A DNA stretch of 34,507 nt from Methanobacteriaceae archaeon (GCA_020854915.1 JAHKLT010000001.1:1-34507), one strand, 5' to 3'; positions 8,842-18,026 are shown, counted from the stretch's first letter. Notes: generated by a model from the sequence alone, not told the origin. Program-made: numbers and translations.

Positions 8842-8941
8842 TAAGTGTCGGTTAAAATAATTTTTTAAGAAAAAAATTTCTTAAAATAAAGGATTTTATT
8901 ATTGATTTGATGATATTATATATTTTTTTCTCCGACACTTA
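8842..8941. repeat. Structured 100-nt inverted-repeat element between convergent genes
   Basis: TAAGTGTCGG at 8842-8851 is the exact reverse complement of CCGACACTTA at 8932-8941. Inside, TTTTAAGAAA at 8863-8872 pairs perfectly with TTTCTTAAAA at 8877-8886 around a four-A loop. It fills the gap between the signal-peptidase-like gene and glnK, which converge. It may act as a two-way terminator or be a short MITE; no clear target-site duplication is visible. Confidence 0.7.
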
Positions 8942-8963
8942 GAAAATTATTAAACTTATATAA

Positions 8964-9302
8964 TTAAATTGCGTCTTTTCCTTTTTCACCTGTTCTAATC
9001 CTTATTATTTCTTCAATTGGCGAAATAAATATTTTACCATCTCCAATTTCTCCAGTTTTTCCAGAATTTACTATAGTTTCTGTAACTAAATCTAAATCTT
9101 CTTTTTTAATTACTAATTCAATTCTTGTTTTAGGAAGTAAATCAATACAATACTTTGATCCCCGGTATGTTTCTTTTATACCCATTTGGCGACCTCTTCC
9201 TTTAACTTCAGAAACATTCATTCCATCACAACCAATTTCATGAAGAGCATTTTTTACATCTTCAAGTTTTTCTTGTCTAATAATTGCAACTACTCTTTTC
9301 AT
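8964..9302 (-). CDS. glnK: Nitrogen regulatory protein P-II (GlnK type)
   Basis: A 112-residue P-II signalling protein, normal length. The T-loop reads GIKETYRGSKYCIDLLPK and keeps Tyr51; the B-loop TGEIGDGKIFI and C-terminal RIRTGEKGKDAI are intact. It would bind ATP, ADP and 2-oxoglutarate and block the ammonium channel when nitrogen is ample. It lies 11 bases downstream of amt with an AAGGAG ribosome site, the classic amt-glnK operon, and so shares the NrpR-type control of the amt promoter. Confidence 0.95.
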   Translation of the reverse strand: MKRVVAIIRQEKLEDVKNALHEIGCDGMNVSEVKGRGRQMGIKETYRGSKYCIDLLPKTRIELVIKKEDLDLVTETIVNSGKTGEIGDGKIFISPIEEIIRIRTGEKGKDAI

Positions 9303-9313
9303 AGTTTAACTCC

Positions 9314-10525
9314 TTATAAATTATATCCTGATTCTTCATGTAGACCATTATCTAAACCTTCAGTTTCAGTTTTTTCATCAACTCTAATACCCATTATAAT
9401 ATCTAATACTTTAGCTATAATAATTGTTACAACAAATGAGTAAACTATTGTAACTAAAATACTTATAATTTGAATAATTACTTGTTCAGGATTTCCATAT
9501 AATAATCCTGCAGCCTCACCTATTACAGGTGCTGCAAAAATACCTGTTGCTAATGCTCCCCACATACCAGATAAACCATGAATTCCAAATACATCTAATG
9601 CATCATCATATCCAAGTTTTTCTTTTAAGTAATATATTCCAAAGTATGAAATTATTGGTGCTACTATTCCAATACATATTGCACCAGAAACATCAACAAA
9701 ACCGGCTGCTGGAGTAATAGCTACAAGACCGGCTATAGCTCCTGAAATTGCACCAAGCATTGTTGGTTTACCGACTTTAATAATATCTAAAATAACCCAA
9801 ACAATCAATGCAACTGCTGCTGCAATATTACTTACTAAGATTGCAGATGCTGCTAGGCCATTAGCTCCAAGAGCTGATCCTCCATTAAAGCCCATCCATC
9901 CAAACCACAAGAATCCTGCTCCTAAAATAGCATATCCTAAGTTATGAGGAAGTAATGTCTTATTTTTTCTTCTTCCAAGTATTAATGCTAATGCTAATGC
10001 GCTTACACCAGAGTTAATATGTACAACAGTACCTCCAGCAAAATCTAAAGCACCCATTTGCATTAACCATCCTCCTCCCCACACCCAGTGAGCTATAGGG
10101 ACATAAACTAATGTAACCCAAAGAGCTATAAAAGCCATCCATGCAGTAAATTTCATTCTTCCAACAATCGCTCCAGAAATAAGAGCTGCTGTTAGTCCTG
10201 CAAATGTTAATTGGAAAGCAATAAACAATATTGTTGGGATTGTATCAGATAATGAAGTAATTCCAATTCCTTGTAACAATAAGTTATTTGGAACTCCGAT
10301 GAATCCACCTATTGTTGGTTCTCCAAATGCACATTGATATCCGAAAACTACCCATATTATACTTACAATTGCAAAAGCTATAAATGTTAAAAACATTGTA
10401 TTTAAAACATTTTTCTTTTTACTCAAACCGCCGTAAAAAAACGCTATACCTGGAATACTCATTAACAATACTAAAATTGTTGAAACTAGTATCCATGCTG
10501 TATCGCCTGTATTTAAAATATCCAT
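9314..10525 (-). CDS. amt: Ammonium transporter, Amt/MEP family
   Basis: A 403-residue protein with about 11 membrane helices. Family signatures are [38 protein letters not shown] and [15 protein letters not shown], which supply the twin pore histidines. It conducts ammonium across the cytoplasmic membrane. It is the first gene of the amt-glnK unit. Its promoter region carries a TATA box at 10628-10637 and an NrpR-type operator at 10592-10605, so expression should rise under nitrogen limitation. The charged C-terminal tail ([20 protein letters not shown]) is the likely GlnK-responsive end. Confidence 0.96.
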   Translation of the reverse strand: MDILNTGDTAWILVSTILVLLMSIPGIAFFYGGLSKKKNVLNTMFLTFIAFAIVSIIWVVFGYQCAFGEPTIGGFIGVPNNLLLQGIGITSLSDTIPTILFIAFQLTFAGLTAALISGAIVGRMKFTAWMAFIALWVTLVYVPIAHWVWGGGWLMQMGALDFAGGTVVHINSGVSALALALILGRRKNKTLLPHNLGYAILGAGFLWFGWMGFNGGSALGANGLAASAILVSNIAAAVALIVWVILDIIKVGKPTMLGAISGAIAGLVAITPAAGFVDVSGAICIGIVAPIISYFGIYYLKEKLGYDDALDVFGIHGLSGMWGALATGIFAAPVIGEAAGLLYGNPEQVIIQIISILVTIVYSFVVTIIIAKVLDIIMGIRVDEKTETEGLDNGLHEESGYNL

Positions 10526-10591
10526 AAATATCTTTTCTCATTATAATAATTAAATTTTTAAATTTTTTTTATAAAATATATCACGGAAGAC

Positions 10592-10605
10592 GGAAGCCAT
10601 CTTCC
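10592..10605. promoter_or_regulatory. NrpR-type nitrogen operator upstream of amt
   Basis: The sequence GGAAGCCATCTTCC is an exact GGAA-N6-TTCC palindrome, the operator known for the methanogen nitrogen repressor NrpR. It lies just downstream of the amt TATA box, where it would overlap or follow the start of transcription and block polymerase. A second GGAAGA at 10585-10590 forms a wider palindrome with TCTTCC at 10600-10605. Confidence 0.88.
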
Positions 10606-10627
10606 TATATACAATAATTATTTTTGG

Positions 10628-10637
10628 TATATATAAA
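10628..10637 (-). promoter_or_regulatory. TATA box of amt-glnK
   Basis: On the minus strand ACCTTTATATATACC includes a strong archaeal TATA element. Transcription would begin near 10608, leaving a leader of roughly 80 bases before ATG 10525 and placing the NrpR-type operator at the start site. The start site is inferred from the usual 25-base spacing. Confidence 0.65.
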
Positions 10638-10728
10638 GGTAATGGTTTAGAAAAAAAATTAATTAAAAAAGTAATATTTAAGATATATTAATAATAAAGT
10701 TTAATTAATAATTAAAATTGTTGAAAAT

Positions 10729-11073
10729 ATGAGTCCTAAAAAACAAGCAACTATATTTGTTTTTTTTATAATAGCTATAATCGCAATAATAAGTAGCTCT
10801 TTTGTTTATTCATTAACAGTTGAATTAATACCTGATTTACAAAAAGAAGAAGATAAATTAATTCCTGTAGAAGATGATAATTTCATTCCAGAACAAGTTA
10901 ATATGATTCAAGAAAAGAAAAAGGAAACAAAAATAAACTCCACAAATGATACAATAAATACAACAAATATAAGTAATTACACTCCAAATGAAACAGAAGA
11001 ACCAAATCCAGAGCCTGTTAAAAATGAAACAGAATATATTCCTGAAGACAATAAAGATTTAAACAATACTTAA
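10729..11073 (+). CDS. Membrane-anchored, sequon-rich extracytoplasmic protein
   Basis: A 114-residue protein of unknown function. Residues 8-30 form one hydrophobic helix after a short positive N-terminus (SPKKQ), so it is a signal anchor or signal peptide. The rest is hydrophilic and low in complexity, rich in Asn, Glu, Thr and Pro. Between about residue 69 and the end there are eight N-X-S/T sequons (NST, NDT, NTT, NIS, NYT, NET twice, NNT), which suggests an N-glycosylated, disordered surface segment. No cysteines or known domain. The next gene starts 8 bases after the stop. Confidence 0.7.
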   Translation: MSPKKQATIFVFFIIAIIAIISSSFVYSLTVELIPDLQKEEDKLIPVEDDNFIPEQVNMIQEKKKETKINSTNDTINTTNISNYTPNETEEPNPEPVKNETEYIPEDNKDLNNT

Positions 11074-11081
11074 GTGGTATT

Positions 11082-12305
11082 ATGCCAGATAAAAATCATT
11101 TTATAAGAGATAGTGTTCATGGAAATGTTCAAATTTCAAAATTTGAAATGGACATTATGGATAAAGCAGAATTTCAACGTTTAAGGCGAATAAAACAATT
11201 AGGATTAATTTATTTAATATACCCTGGAGCTAATCATACTCGTTTTGAACATTCCATAGGAACAATGCATTTATCATCAAAACTTGCAAATCATTTAGAA
11301 CTTTCAAAAGAAGATATTGAACTTGTTAGAATATCAGCAATGTTACATGATATAGGGCACGGACCATTCTCCCATGTTTCAGAAGGTGTTTTAAGTTTTC
11401 CTCATGAAAAATTAACTGAATATGTAATAAAAAACACTTCAATGAAAGATAAGTTAAGTGAAAAATTTAAAATTAATGATATCATAGATATTGTTAATGG
11501 AAAAGGAAAATTTGGACCTATTGTATCTGGAGAATTAGATGTTGATCGAATGGATTATTTAATGAGAGATTCACATTACACTGGAGTATCATATGGTGTA
11601 ATAGATATTGAAAGAATCATATCTAATATAAAATTACAAAAAGAGCTAGTTTTAGATATTAAAGGTGTTCAAGCTGCAGAAGCTACATTAGTTTCAAGAT
11701 ATTTTATGTATCCCAGTGTTTATCAGCACCATACAACAAGAATTGCAAATGAAATGTTTAGAAGAATATTAAAAATAGCTATTGATGATGAGATAATCTT
11801 TGAAAAAGATATTTACAAATATGATGATTCTGATTTAACTAGTATTTTTAGAAATAATAAAGGATATATTAAAAATATTATATCTAGAATAGATAATAGA
11901 GATTTATTTAAAAGAGTTCATACTACACAATTAAATATTTTTAAAAATCCAGAACAATTCTATAGTATAACAAAAGAAGAAGTAAGAAAAATTGAAGAAG
12001 AAATAGCTAATGATTTTAATATAGATAAAGAATTTATAATATTAAATATTGCTGAATATCCAAATTTTGATGAAATGAAAACACAAGTATATTCTGGAGA
12101 AAAATTATATCATCTAAATGAAATCTCAAGTATTGTTAAAGCTTTAAGTAAAGCTCGATTTAATATGCCAGATATAAGTTTATTCGTTCCAAAAGAGGAA
12201 AAAATTAAATTCGAAAGATTTAAATTAGAAAATTATATTGATTTACCTGAAAAATCTGAAAATGAATTTAATACAATTCATTATGACCAGATAAAATTAA
12301 TTTAA
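11082..12305 (+). CDS. HD-domain phosphohydrolase (dGTPase/SAMHD1-like)
   Basis: A 407-residue protein. The N-terminal part starts RDSVHGNVQISKFE and FQRLRRIKQLG, then carries the metal-binding HD residues: His in TRFEHSIGT (H57), the HD pair in AMLHDIGHGPFSH (H89, D90) and the later Asp in DVDRMDYLMRDS. This pattern is that of dNTP triphosphohydrolases and SAMHD1 relatives, so hydrolysis of dNTPs is likely, but phosphodiester substrates cannot be excluded. The C-terminal half is not recognisable. It follows the sequon-rich gene closely and precedes ubiX by 8 bases. Confidence 0.85.
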   Translation: MPDKNHFIRDSVHGNVQISKFEMDIMDKAEFQRLRRIKQLGLIYLIYPGANHTRFEHSIGTMHLSSKLANHLELSKEDIELVRISAMLHDIGHGPFSHVSEGVLSFPHEKLTEYVIKNTSMKDKLSEKFKINDIIDIVNGKGKFGPIVSGELDVDRMDYLMRDSHYTGVSYGVIDIERIISNIKLQKELVLDIKGVQAAEATLVSRYFMYPSVYQHHTTRIANEMFRRILKIAIDDEIIFEKDIYKYDDSDLTSIFRNNKGYIKNIISRIDNRDLFKRVHTTQLNIFKNPEQFYSITKEEVRKIEEEIANDFNIDKEFIILNIAEYPNFDEMKTQVYSGEKLYHLNEISSIVKALSKARFNMPDISLFVPKEEKIKFERFKLENYIDLPEKSENEFNTIHYDQIKLI

Positions 12306-12313
12306 GTGATAAA

Positions 12314-12862
12314 ATGATAATAGTTGCAATAACTGGAGCAAGTGGTGTAATTTATAGTATTAGATTATTAGAAGTATTAAATGAATTGAAGATAGAAAAT
12401 AGCTTGATTATTAGTGATGCTGCTAGAACAGTTATTGAAAGTGAAACAGATTTTAAAATTGAAGATATTATTAATTTAACAGATAATTACTATGATTTTC
12501 ATGATTTAAGTTCTTCTGTAAATAGTGGATCTTTTAAATTTGAATCATTAGTAATTGTCCCATGTTCAATGAAAACATTGTCATCAATTGCTAATGCATA
12601 TGGTTCAAATACTATAACTCGAGTAGCAGATGTTGCTTTAAAAGAAAAAAGAAAGGTTGTTTTAGTTCCTCGTGAGACACCTCTTAGAAGTGGTCATATT
12701 GAGAATATGTTAAAAGTTTCAAAAGAAGGAGGAATAATTTTACCAGCTATGCCTGGATTTTACCAGAAACCTAAGTCATTAAATGATCAAATTGATTTTA
12801 TTGTTGGAAAAATATTAGATTCATTAAATATTGAAAATAACTTATATAAAAGATGGAAATGA
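12314..12862 (+). CDS. ubiX: Flavin prenyltransferase UbiX
   Basis: A 182-residue flavoprotein that joins dimethylallyl phosphate to FMN to make prenylated FMN, the cofactor of UbiD-type decarboxylases. Signatures are VAITGASGVIYSIRLLEVL at the N-terminus, VIVPCSMKTLSSIANAYG, VLVPRETPLRSGHIENML and PAMPGFYQKPKSL. No ubiD is in the window. An AGTGAT ribosome site precedes ATG. The last codons (LYKRWK and stop) lie in the first copy of a 40-bp tandem duplication that also contains the start of cbiT. Confidence 0.94.
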   Translation: MIIVAITGASGVIYSIRLLEVLNELKIENSLIISDAARTVIESETDFKIEDIINLTDNYYDFHDLSSSVNSGSFKFESLVIVPCSMKTLSSIANAYGSNTITRVADVALKEKRKVVLVPRETPLRSGHIENMLKVSKEGGIILPAMPGFYQKPKSLNDQIDFIVGKILDSLNIENNLYKRWK

Positions 12863-12920
12863 TTTTATGATAGAAGATAACTTATATAAAAGATGGAAAT
12901 GATTTTATGATAGAAGATAA
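12837..12920. repeat. 40-bp perfect tandem duplication at the ubiX/cbiT junction
   Basis: Bases 12841-12880 are repeated exactly at 12881-12920, and four more bases match on the left. Each copy contains the ubiX tail (encoding LYKRWK and a stop) and the cbiT start with MIED. In the first copy the ATG at 12867 reads MIEDNLYKRWK then stop; only the second ATG (12907) leads into cbiT. Confidence 0.97.
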
Positions 12921-13479
12921 GGATTTTATAACAAGTCGAGATGTTCCAGGACCAACAAAAGAAAACATTAGAGCTATTTTATTATATAAATCTACAGTTA
13001 CAAATGAAGATTCCGTTGTTGATATTGGTTGTGGAAGTGGTGGTATAACAATAGAATTTGCACAAAGAGCAAAAAATGTCATAAGTATTGATAAAAATCC
13101 TGAAGCTATAAAAATAACAGGAAAAAATTTAGAAAAGTTTAATTTAAAGGATAAAGTTGATTTAATTGAAAATGATGCTGTTTCTGCATTAAAAAAATTA
13201 GATAAAATAGACATAGCTATTGTTGGTGGAAGTAGTAATGATTTAGAAGAAATTCTAGAAGAAATTGATAAAAAATTAAACCCAAAAGGTAGAATATTAA
13301 TTACCTCAATACTCCTCGATACAAAAATAGAAGCTATAAATGCTCTTAAAAAATTAGGATATAAACCGAAAATAGTTGAGGTAAATATTTCTAATGGAAG
13401 AATTCTTGATCGTGGAGTTATGATGTTTAGTGAAAATCCTATTGGAATAATAAGCTCTAAAAAAGATAATAATGACTAA
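12907..13479 (+). CDS. cbiT: Cobalt-precorrin-6B C15-methyltransferase (decarboxylating) CbiT
   Basis: A 190-residue class I SAM methyltransferase of anaerobic cobamide synthesis. The substrate-side motif DVPGPTKENIRA sits at residues 12-23, the SAM-binding DIGCGSGG at 39-46, and ISIDKNPEAI follows as the second motif. Corrinoids are needed for the methanogen methyltransferases. The start codon lies in the second copy of a 40-bp tandem duplication; the first copy provides a decoy start with an 11-codon frame. The stop overlaps the start of mobA by 8 bases. Confidence 0.92.
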   Translation: MIEDKDFITSRDVPGPTKENIRAILLYKSTVTNEDSVVDIGCGSGGITIEFAQRAKNVISIDKNPEAIKITGKNLEKFNLKDKVDLIENDAVSALKKLDKIDIAIVGGSSNDLEEILEEIDKKLNPKGRILITSILLDTKIEAINALKKLGYKPKIVEVNISNGRILDRGVMMFSENPIGIISSKKDNND

Positions 13480-14089
13480 TAATTTTAAATCATGTATACT
13501 ATTATGTGGGGGAATGAGTAGAAGAATGGGTAAAGACAAGGGGTCTTTAATAATAAATGGAAAACCCATGATTTTACATATACTTGATACATTAAACTGT
13601 GAAATTGATGAGTTGATAATTGTATTAAATGATAAAGAAAGAATTATAGAATATGAAAAATTCATTGATAAAAAATCTTATTCTTACTCTATAAAAATCA
13701 TAGAAGATGAGATAAAAAATAAAGGCCCAATATCTGGAATAATGACAGGTCTTAAAAAAATTAATACAAATTATGCATTAATTTTACCATGTGATAGTCC
13801 AAATATAAGTAAAAACTTTATTAATCTGATTTTTAAAAAATTAAAAAATTTTAATAAAGATGGATTAATATTATACCATCTTGATGAAAAAATTGAACCA
13901 TTACATTCTGTTTATTCAAAAAATACCTATAAAATAATTGAAAAACTAATTAAAAACAATAAATTAGATGTTAAAAGTTTAATAAATGAATTAAACTGTG
14001 AATTTATTAAAATAGATAATAAAAATATCAAAAAAAGAGATACTGAAAATATTAATACAAAAAAAGATATAGAAAACTTATTTTATTAA
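13472..14089 (+). CDS. mobA: Molybdenum cofactor guanylyltransferase MobA
   Basis: A 205-residue nucleotidyltransferase. The GTP-binding signature LCGGMSRRMGKDKG is at residues 11-24, followed by GPISGIMTGL and the metal-binding PCDSPN. It converts molybdopterin to the guanine dinucleotide form used by formylmethanofuran and formate dehydrogenases in methanogens. The C-terminal 60 residues are very rich in Asn, Lys and Ile. The stop codon lies inside the first unit of a 66-bp tandem repeat, and the gene converges on rrp42. Confidence 0.9.
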   Translation: MTNNFKSCILLCGGMSRRMGKDKGSLIINGKPMILHILDTLNCEIDELIIVLNDKERIIEYEKFIDKKSYSYSIKIIEDEIKNKGPISGIMTGLKKINTNYALILPCDSPNISKNFINLIFKKLKNFNKDGLILYHLDEKIEPLHSVYSKNTYKIIEKLIKNNKLDVKSLINELNCEFIKIDNKNIKKRDTENINTKKDIENLFY

Positions 14090-14227
14090 ATTTAATATTC
14101 TACTTTCAATAAAATTGATATAAAATCTTTAAATATAGAAAACTTATTTTATTAAATTTAATATTCTACTTTCAATAAAATTGATATAAAATCTTTAAAT
14201 ATAGAAAACTTATTTTATTAGATTTAA
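14067..14227. repeat. 66-bp tandem repeat (2.4 copies) between convergent mobA and rrp42
   Basis: Unit 1 (14067-14132) and unit 2 (14133-14198) are identical; a partial third copy runs 14199-14227 with one mismatch at 14221. The first copy carries the last codons and stop of mobA on the plus strand; the third carries the last codons and stop of rrp42 on the minus strand, so both gene ends use the same repeated stretch. Confidence 0.97.
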
Positions 14228-14998
14228 CAGTTCACTACTTTTTGATATAGCTATATTTACACAATCTAATATTTCCTTTTTATTTAAAGGACCCATACCA
14301 CCTTTCTGCATTGAACAAACTAAACCCTTTTCTGTAACACCAATATTTAATCTTCCATCAGAAACATCCTCTTCCATTAAACTAGGATCAATAACCATTT
14401 CAGAACCAATTTTTACAAAAGTAGACATAACAACTTTTTCATTTAATGGTAGATCAAATGTGTTTTCTTTATCAATTACCAATCCATCATCACCAATAGA
14501 TGCAGTAGGTAACTTAGTACTATTTAAAGCAGCAGTAACTGCAAGTTCGCATGCATCAAAAAGATTTCCACAGTTATCTAAAACATGTAAATCTATAAAA
14601 ATCATCCAAACATGATTACCTTCTTCAACACAAAGTTTTTCTAAATCAACCATCTTACTTTCTCTAATACCCCTATCAACAACACGAGCAAGTTCAATTG
14701 ATTCTTCATTTGGAGGTCCAACTTCAAAAGTGGGATCTGCAATAGGTACCATTTCACAATTAGTCATTAAAACTCCTAAATTAGGATTATCTGGATATGG
14801 AGCTCCAACTTGAAGTTTAATACCTGCAATGACTTTTGTTCCACCAATTTTAACTTTTGCAGAACCTTCAGCTTTTGAAATAATATCTGTTTCAATAGAA
14901 ATATCTCTATATTGATCAATAGTCCTACCATCTTCTCTTTGATTATTACCAATAAGATCCTTAATACTTTCCTTAGTAATTTCAGGGATAATCTTCAT
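14210..14998 (-). CDS. rrp42: Exosome complex subunit Rrp42
   Basis: An RNase PH-fold protein of about 262 residues, the non-catalytic partner of Rrp41 in the hexameric ring of the archaeal exosome that degrades and tails RNA from the 3' end. The N-terminal REDGRTIDQYRDI signature and the central region DLHVLDNCGNLFDACELA fit Rrp42. The start is set at ATG 14998 because GGAATGAT precedes it; a TTG at 15019 would overlap rrp41. Its 3' end lies in the third, partial copy of the 66-bp repeat. The genes for L37Ae and RpoP that often follow in archaea are absent here. Confidence 0.95.
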   Translation of the reverse strand: MKIIPEITKESIKDLIGNNQREDGRTIDQYRDISIETDIISKAEGSAKVKIGGTKVIAGIKLQVGAPYPDNPNLGVLMTNCEMVPIADPTFEVGPPNEESIELARVVDRGIRESKMVDLEKLCVEEGNHVWMIFIDLHVLDNCGNLFDACELAVTAALNSTKLPTASIGDDGLVIDKENTFDLPLNEKVVMSTFVKIGSEMVIDPSLMEEDVSDGRLNIGVTEKGLVCSMQKGGMGPLNKKEILDCVNIAISKSSELLNLIK

Positions 14999-15002
14999 AT
15001 TA

Positions 15003-15704
15003 TCATTCCATACTTTCAAGATATTTATTTTTTAAAGCTTCTTTTTGAATTTCACTAATCTGCATACAACCATCAATAGCTAAATCTAAGGCTTTAGAAA
15101 ATTCTTCTTCACTCAAGTTACCATCACTTTGAAGTAAAGTCACTTCACCAGTTCTTGGCATAATAGCTATAGGCAAATCAGCTTCACCTTCTTTATCTTC
15201 CTTCTCAGATAAATCTAAAACAATTTCTCCATCAACTTTACCAGCAGCACAAGCAACAACAATATCTGTCATAGGAATGCCTGCATCAGCTAAAGCAACA
15301 GAAGCTGCAGTTATACCTGCACATCGAGTTCCACCTTCAGCTTCAATAACTTCAATAAAAACATCAACCATAGAACGTGGATAATTTTCTAACATTAAAG
15401 AAGGACGTAGTGCATCAGCAGTGATTTTAGAAATTTCAGAAGATCTTCTATCAGGACCTGGTCTTTTTCTATCATCCACAGAAAATGGAGCCATATTATA
15501 CCTACATCTTATAACCCCAGTATTTGGTTCAAGTAAACGCCTAATATAAGATTCCCGAGGACCATAAACACCAGCTATTATTTTATTTCCACCAACTTCT
15601 AAATAAGCAGAGCCATCAGCTCGCTCTAAAACTCCAACTTCAATTTTAGTAGGGCGTAATTCATCAAGTTTACGTCCATCTACTCTAACACCATCTGTTA
15701 TCAT
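15003..15704 (-). CDS. rrp41: Exosome complex catalytic subunit Rrp41
   Basis: An RNase PH-fold exoribonuclease of about 233 residues, phosphorolytic subunit of the exosome ring. It begins with [20 protein letters not shown], has the RNA and phosphate-binding region [20 protein letters not shown] and the catalytic acidic region [16 protein letters not shown]. The start is set at ATG 15704 because GAGGTTGATT precedes it; upstream TTG codons lie in that ribosome site. Only four bases separate its stop from the rrp42 start, so the two ring subunits are made together. Confidence 0.97.
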   Translation of the reverse strand: MITDGVRVDGRKLDELRPTKIEVGVLERADGSAYLEVGGNKIIAGVYGPRESYIRRLLEPNTGVIRCRYNMAPFSVDDRKRPGPDRRSSEISKITADALRPSLMLENYPRSMVDVFIEVIEAEGGTRCAGITAASVALADAGIPMTDIVVACAAGKVDGEIVLDLSEKEDKEGEADLPIAIMPRTGEVTLLQSDGNLSEEEFSKALDLAIDGCMQISEIQKEALKNKYLESME

Positions 15705-15746
15705 AATCAACCTCAAATAAATAAATTCTCCTTTTAAAGTTATTAT

Positions 15747-16532
15747 TTATTCAGAAAAATCATCTTCCTCTTCAATTTTTAACTCATCTTTAAAATTTTG
15801 AAGTCTAGGTTTTTCTAATTCATCAGTTTCATCATCAAAAAAAGCAAACTCATCCTCATCATCTACCCCCAAAATAGAATTTAATTTATTTTTAATTCTA
15901 TCTGTCAAACCAGATGTATGAGCTTCAGCTTCAATTAACTCAATAATATTTTTAGTTAATTGTTCCATTTCTTTTTCTCCTTTAACCCAAACAAGACCAT
16001 TTTGACCAACAATAATATTACAGTTTGTCTTGTCTTTAATCATATTGATCATGGAACCTTTTTTACCAATTAATCTTGGAACTTTAGTTGGAGTTATATT
16101 AACAATAATTCCTTCTTTAAACTTACCCATGCCCCTTCCTTTTAAACCAAGTTTTACTTTTTTAACTTCATCAACATCAAGAACTTTTAAAAAAAGAACA
16201 TCACCAACATCATAAACTTTACTAAGTTCTCTTTTTTCTCTTTTGAAAACTTCAAATGCTGGTAAGAAAGCTGAATATGGTGAATTAATATTTACATCCC
16301 ACATTGAGAATTTAACATCTTCAATTTTACCAATTACAACTTCACCTTTTTTAGGGATATATTTACTTTTAAGAGGAATTACTCTAATTTTTTTATTTCT
16401 AATAGAAATAAGACCAATTAAAGAGGAACAAATCTTACCACTTTCTTTAAATGTACCTCTATCTGAATAAAAATCATCATCAGCTAATACTTCTCCAGGA
16501 ATAACAAAATCCTTATTATCCACATAAATCAT
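15747..16532 (-). CDS. rrp4: Exosome RNA-binding cap subunit Rrp4
   Basis: A 261-residue cap protein with an N-terminal Rrp4 domain ([18 protein letters not shown]), an S1 RNA-binding domain in the middle and a KH domain around [20 protein letters not shown]. The C-terminal 35 residues are a very acidic tail ([12 protein letters not shown] and EEEDDF), longer than the core needs. It guides RNA into the exosome ring. ATG 16532 follows GGTGATTTA. It lies 42 bases before rrp41 and directly after SBDS. Confidence 0.96.
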   Translation of the reverse strand: MIYVDNKDFVIPGEVLADDDFYSDRGTFKESGKICSSLIGLISIRNKKIRVIPLKSKYIPKKGEVVIGKIEDVKFSMWDVNINSPYSAFLPAFEVFKREKRELSKVYDVGDVLFLKVLDVDEVKKVKLGLKGRGMGKFKEGIIVNITPTKVPRLIGKKGSMINMIKDKTNCNIIVGQNGLVWVKGEKEMEQLTKNIIELIEAEAHTSGLTDRIKNKLNSILGVDDEDEFAFFDDETDELEKPRLQNFKDELKIEEEDDFSE

Positions 16533-16544
16533 TAAATCACCAAT

Positions 16545-17246
16545 CTATTTAATAGCTTTAGTTTCTGCATCTCCACCAGAAATTTCTGCCATTTTAGAAG
16601 CGAAGTCATTCTGCATACCACCAGCTATTTCAACAACACCAATCCATGAACCATCTTGTTGCCATTCTTCTTTTAAAATTTCACCAAAAGGCCTGATTGC
16701 ATTATAAGCATTACCAGCAGCAGAACCTGGAAGACGTACAGCTATTTTTACTCTTTCAAAACGAATAGGAATAAGTGGTTTAATTTTTTTTAAAGCTGTT
16801 TTAATTTGTTCATCAACAGAAATAAAAGGATCAATTTTTATTTTAGTCTCATCAAGTGCATTTTCAATTCTTTGAACAGGATGAGGTAAACCAGTTTGAG
16901 GATTAATAGATTCTCTTGCAATTTTATTAATAACAAGTTTTCTTTTATCTTTCTGCATTTGTCTTTTTTGATCTGCAGTTAACTGTACTTGTCCTTTCTC
17001 TAAAATTTGTTTAGAGACTTCAATAGGGTCTGTTGTTTCAAATATTTTTTCCATAGCTTCATCAGAAGCTTTATCCCCTTTTTTAGAGTCTTTAAATATT
17101 TCTTCAATAGCTAAGAGGTCTTCAATATCGACATCTTCACCGTCAGGGTTTCTAAACTCTGCAGCCAGATCCGGATCAACTAATATTTCAAAATGTTCAC
17201 CATAAGATTCATATTTAGCAATAATAGCATCATCTACATTAACCAT
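16545..17246 (-). CDS. SBDS ribosome maturation protein homologue (Sdo1)
   Basis: A 233-residue three-domain protein. The N-terminal FYSH domain includes [20 protein letters not shown], then an AxxIxR-type helical domain ([20 protein letters not shown]) and a C-terminal ferredoxin-like domain. In eukaryotes SBDS with EFL1 frees eIF6 from the 60S subunit; archaeal copies are thought to act in late large-subunit maturation. Its place between psmA and rrp4 is the well-known archaeal order. An AGGTGG ribosome site precedes ATG 17246. Confidence 0.96.
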   Translation of the reverse strand: MVNVDDAIIAKYESYGEHFEILVDPDLAAEFRNPDGEDVDIEDLLAIEEIFKDSKKGDKASDEAMEKIFETTDPIEVSKQILEKGQVQLTADQKRQMQKDKRKLVINKIARESINPQTGLPHPVQRIENALDETKIKIDPFISVDEQIKTALKKIKPLIPIRFERVKIAVRLPGSAAGNAYNAIRPFGEILKEEWQQDGSWIGVVEIAGGMQNDFASKMAEISGGDAETKAIK

Positions 17247-17267
17247 TGAAAACCACCTGTAAACTAT

Positions 17268-18026
17268 TTATTCTTCATCTTCTTTTTCATCATTAGTAGA
17301 TTTTTTATCTACGAGCTTATCAATATATGAAGAGACTTCTTCTTGAGTAAGTTTTCTGTATTTTTCATTTTCTTTTTCAATAACAGCTATTTCAACACTT
17401 TCAGCATTAGTTTTACCTTCAGTTGCTTCATATACAGCATCAAGAGCTAAATCAATAGCTTCATCTAAAGTCATATCTTCTTGATATTTTTCTTCAAAAA
17501 CATCCATAGCATCAGATCTACCAGAACCAATAGCTGTTGCTTTATATTCAATTAAAGCTCCACTAGGATCTGTTTCAAATAATTTAGATTCTCCTTCACA
17601 GATTCCTCCAATGATTAATGCAGATCCAAATGGTCTTACCCCACCATTTTGAGTATACAGTTGTTTCATATCACAAATCTTTTTAGCAAGTGAACCCACC
17701 CTAATAGCTTCACTATAGGTCATTCTATAAATTTGAGATTCTATTCTAGCTCTTTCAATCAAAGATCTTGCATCAGCAACAAGACCAGAAGTTGCTGCAC
17801 CAATATGATTATCTATTTGAAATATTTTCTCAATAGATTTGGTTTCAACTAAACTAGAAGTAGTTCTTTTATCTACTACTAAAACAATCCCTTCTGCAGA
17901 TTTAACACCTAAAGAAGTAGTACCTCTTTTAACAGCTTCTCTTGCATATTCAACTTGAAAAAGTCTTCCATCTGGGCTGAAAACAGTAATAGCCCTATCA
18001 TATCCAGCATTTTGTAAAGGTTGCAT
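17268..18026 (-). CDS. psmA: Proteasome alpha subunit
   Basis: A 252-residue alpha subunit of the 20S proteasome. The N-terminal gate and signature [20 protein letters not shown] is intact, followed by [12 protein letters not shown]. It forms the outer rings that control entry and dock the PAN or Cdc48 ATPases. The tail is acidic. GAGGT precedes ATG 18026. Its upstream gap holds a TATA box and a 7-bp leader hairpin, so it seems to head the psmA-SBDS-rrp4-rrp41-rrp42 unit with its own promoter, separate from thyA. Confidence 0.97.
   Translation of the reverse strand: MQPLQNAGYDRAITVFSPDGRLFQVEYAREAVKRGTTSLGVKSAEGIVLVVDKRTTSSLVETKSIEKIFQIDNHIGAATSGLVADARSLIERARIESQIYRMTYSEAIRVGSLAKKICDMKQLYTQNGGVRPFGSALIIGGICEGESKLFETDPSGALIEYKATAIGSGRSDAMDVFEEKYQEDMTLDEAIDLALDAVYEATEGKTNAESVEIAVIEKENEKYRKLTQEEVSSYIDKLVDKKSTNDEKEDEE

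Noticed and set aside
9529-9717. Plus-strand frame inside amt
   Set aside because: It mirrors the membrane helices of the Amt protein on the other strand and has no independent support.
12882-13214. A 110-codon minus-strand frame inside cbiT
   Set aside because: It lies opposite a gene with clear SAM-methyltransferase motifs and has no family features or ribosome site of its own.
14067-14227. Short CRISPR-like repeat array
   Set aside because: Repeats abut directly with no spacers and include the coding ends of mobA and rrp42, so it is a tandem duplication.
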